Source: Acidimicrobiia bacterium
GTDB taxonomy: Bacteria > Actinomycetota > Acidimicrobiia > Spongiisociales > ZC4RG35
NCBI GenBank assembly: GCA_009377735.1
Contig: WHTL01000056.1
Coordinates: forward strand, 1-14,914
Length of the DNA: 14,914 nucleotides
Direction: 5' to 3'
The notes below the pieces were generated by a model. It saw only the letters and a program-made list of their open reading frames with translations. It was not told the DNA's origin and did no database searches. Positions 13,907 through 14,914 of this stretch are shown here, piece by piece; position 1 is the stretch's first letter, and each line of letters opens with the position of its first letter. The translations under genes and the position numbers were made by a program.

Positions 13907-13918
13907 AGCAAAACAGCC

Positions 13919-13929
13919 CCGCGTAGCGG
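13919..13929. promoter_or_regulatory. Small palindrome CCGC-GTA-GCGG between glgC and the antitoxin gene
   Basis: A 4-bp inverted repeat around 3 bases, 13 bp upstream of the candidate antitoxin -10. Its position suits an operator for the RHH autorepressor or a weak hairpin behind glgC, but it is short. Confidence 0.25.
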
Positions 13930-13965
13930 CCCGATCACATCGCGGAGGTCGCCCAACTAAGTGCC

Positions 13966-14914
13966 CTACTCCGGTTCTGTTATCTCTTCGTTCTTGGCTA
14001 GGGCCACGATACCGCCGGGGGAACGGGTGAACCGGGCTTCGTCTCGTTCGGGGTCGACGCCGATCACCGCACCTGGGGGGACGACGACGTTCTTGTCGAT
14101 GACGGCGTTGCGGATGGTTGCACCCTCTCCGACACTGACGTTGTCCATGACGATGGCACCCTCGAGGGTGGCGCCCGGTGCCACCCTCACCCCGGGTGAC
14201 AGAACCGATCTGTGAATGTAGGCACCGGAGACGATGACCCCGTTGGAGAGGAGGGATTCGGAGATCTCGCCGGGTCCGTGGTCGCCCACGGCCACTACCT
14301 TGGCCGGCGGCGCCACGTCGTTGACGGTGAAGGTGGGCCATTCCTCATTGTAGAGATTGAACACGGGTTCCACCGATACCAGATCCATGTGGGCATCGAA
14401 GTAGGTGTCGAGTGTCCCCACATCCCTCCAATAGCCCCGGTCCCGCTCGGTGACCCCGGGAACCTCGTTGTCCGTGAAGTCATAAACGTGGGCGAGGCCC
14501 TTGTCGACCATCTGGGGTATCAGATCTCCACCCACGTCGTGTCTGGAGTCCGCATCCTCTGCATCGGTAGCGAGGGCGTCGAGAAGCGTGTCTGTGGTGA
14601 AGACATAGTTGCCCATTGAGGCGAGCACACTGTCGGGATCGTCTGCCAGGCCCCGAGGATCGGTGGGTTTCTCGAGGAATCGGGCGATTCGGGTACCGGT
14701 GGACTCGATCTCGATCACACCGAACGCCGACGCCTCCACGCGGGGAACACGAATTCCGGCAACGGTCACTCCAGCACCACTCTCGATGTGGGCGTCCAGC
14801 ATCTGGGAGGGATCCATCCGATAGATGTGGTCGGCCCCGAAAACGAAGAGGAAGTCGGGCTCCTCATCGTCGATCACATTGAGGTTCTGGAAGATGGCGT
14901 CGGCCGATCCCACA
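13966..14914 (-). CDS. glgC: Glucose-1-phosphate adenylyltransferase GlgC (3' part, cut by window edge)
   Basis: GlgC makes ADP-glucose from glucose-1-phosphate and ATP, the committed step of bacterial glycogen synthesis. About 315 C-terminal residues are visible; roughly 100 N-terminal residues, with the Gly-rich nucleotide loop, lie beyond the window. Signatures in order: GSADAIFQNLN, VFGADHIYRMD (metal/catalytic Asp28 of the visible part), ASAFGVIEI, FLEKP (Lys82, glucose-1-phosphate binding) and MGNYVF. YWRDVGTLDTYFDAHMDL follows, then the C-terminal left-handed beta-helix (SGAYIHRSVLSPGVRV, then EGAIVMDNVSVGEGATIRNA). The end reads GIVALAKNEEITEPE then TAG. All key residues in view are present, so the gene looks functional. 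The reading frame continues to the window end, so the GTG near 14913 is an internal Val, not a start. A second copy of its 3' end occurs at 13175-13248. Confidence 0.96.
   Translation of the reverse strand, partial: VGSADAIFQNLNVIDDEEPDFLFVFGADHIYRMDPSQMLDAHIESGAGVTVAGIRVPRVEASAFGVIEIESTGTRIARFLEKPTDPRGLADDPDSVLASMGNYVFTTDTLLDALATDAEDADSRHDVGGDLIPQMVDKGLAHVYDFTDNEVPGVTERDRGYWRDVGTLDTYFDAHMDLVSVEPVFNLYNEEWPTFTVNDVAPPAKVVAVGDHGPGEISESLLSNGVIVSGAYIHRSVLSPGVRVAPGATLEGAIVMDNVSVGEGATIRNAVIDKNVVVPPGAVIGVDPERDEARFTRSPGGIVALAKNEEITEPE
13969..14043 (-). repeat. Direct repeat copy within intact glgC (partner at 13175-13248)
   Basis: The last 25 codons of glgC before its stop. With the partner copy in the same orientation about 795 bp away, it brackets the antitoxin/toxin pair. 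Similarity is not evident beyond the glgC stop and fades about 12 bases upstream of the repeat. Confidence 0.8.

Noticed and set aside
13895..14341. Long upstream extension of the antitoxin frame to a 228-residue protein
   Set aside because: The upstream 149 codons run inside glgC in another frame and are Arg/Gly/Pro-rich filler. The RHH domain begins at the ATG at 13894.
14911..14913. GTG near the right edge as the glgC start
   Set aside because: Known GlgC proteins have about 100 residues before the GSADA motif, including the nucleotide loop, so this is an internal Val codon.

Overview
The window is GC-rich DNA from a high-GC Gram-positive bacterium, most probably an actinobacterium. The signs are frequent GTG starts, secreted proteins with long Thr/Pro/Glu-rich linkers, a GlgX/GlgC glycogen pair, and several start codons placed 6-7 nt after a TANNNT -10 hexamer (leaderless style). 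Acidimicrobiia is a plausible guess, but no marker gene here settles it. No rRNA, tRNA, CRISPR array, transposase or integrase was seen.

Layout. 1-1421 (minus): the 5' part of a Maf nucleotide pyrophosphatase, translationally coupled behind an amidohydrolase. 1496-2965 (plus): a lipoprotein-type S41 C-terminal processing protease with a PDZ domain. 3067-8059: a glycosyltransferase cluster. Two paralogous GT-B proteins point outward (3067-4419 minus, 6626-8059 plus) and bracket an alpha/beta hydrolase (plus) and a SAM methyltransferase (minus). 8063-8698 (minus): MsrA, divergent from a membrane-anchored zinc metallopeptidase (8817-9743, plus). Next come a secreted coiled-coil protein with a C-terminal lysozyme-like domain (9815-11074, plus) and the glycogen debranching enzyme GlgX (11113-13122, plus). 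The right end is glgC (ADP-glucose pyrophosphorylase, minus, cut by the window edge), convergent with glgX.

The most unusual part lies between glgX and glgC. Just behind glgC, on the same strand, is a ribbon-helix-helix antitoxin gene. It overlaps by 4 bp a PIN-domain toxin gene that is broken by two single-base frameshifts and has lost its first catalytic Asp. Immediately after the toxin stop comes a second, diverged copy of the 3' end of glgC. The toxin-antitoxin module therefore sits between two direct repeats of the glgC tail, which suggests that a small unit arrived by recombination at the glgC 3' end and left the gene intact.

Functional themes are envelope and secreted proteins (S41 protease, zinc peptidase, lysozyme-like protein, possibly the glycosyltransferase cluster), glycogen turnover (GlgX, GlgC) and housekeeping repair (Maf, MsrA). 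No complete novel defence system was found. The candidates for something undescribed are the glgC-flanked toxin-antitoxin scar and the paired glycosyltransferases with their conserved C-terminal tail.
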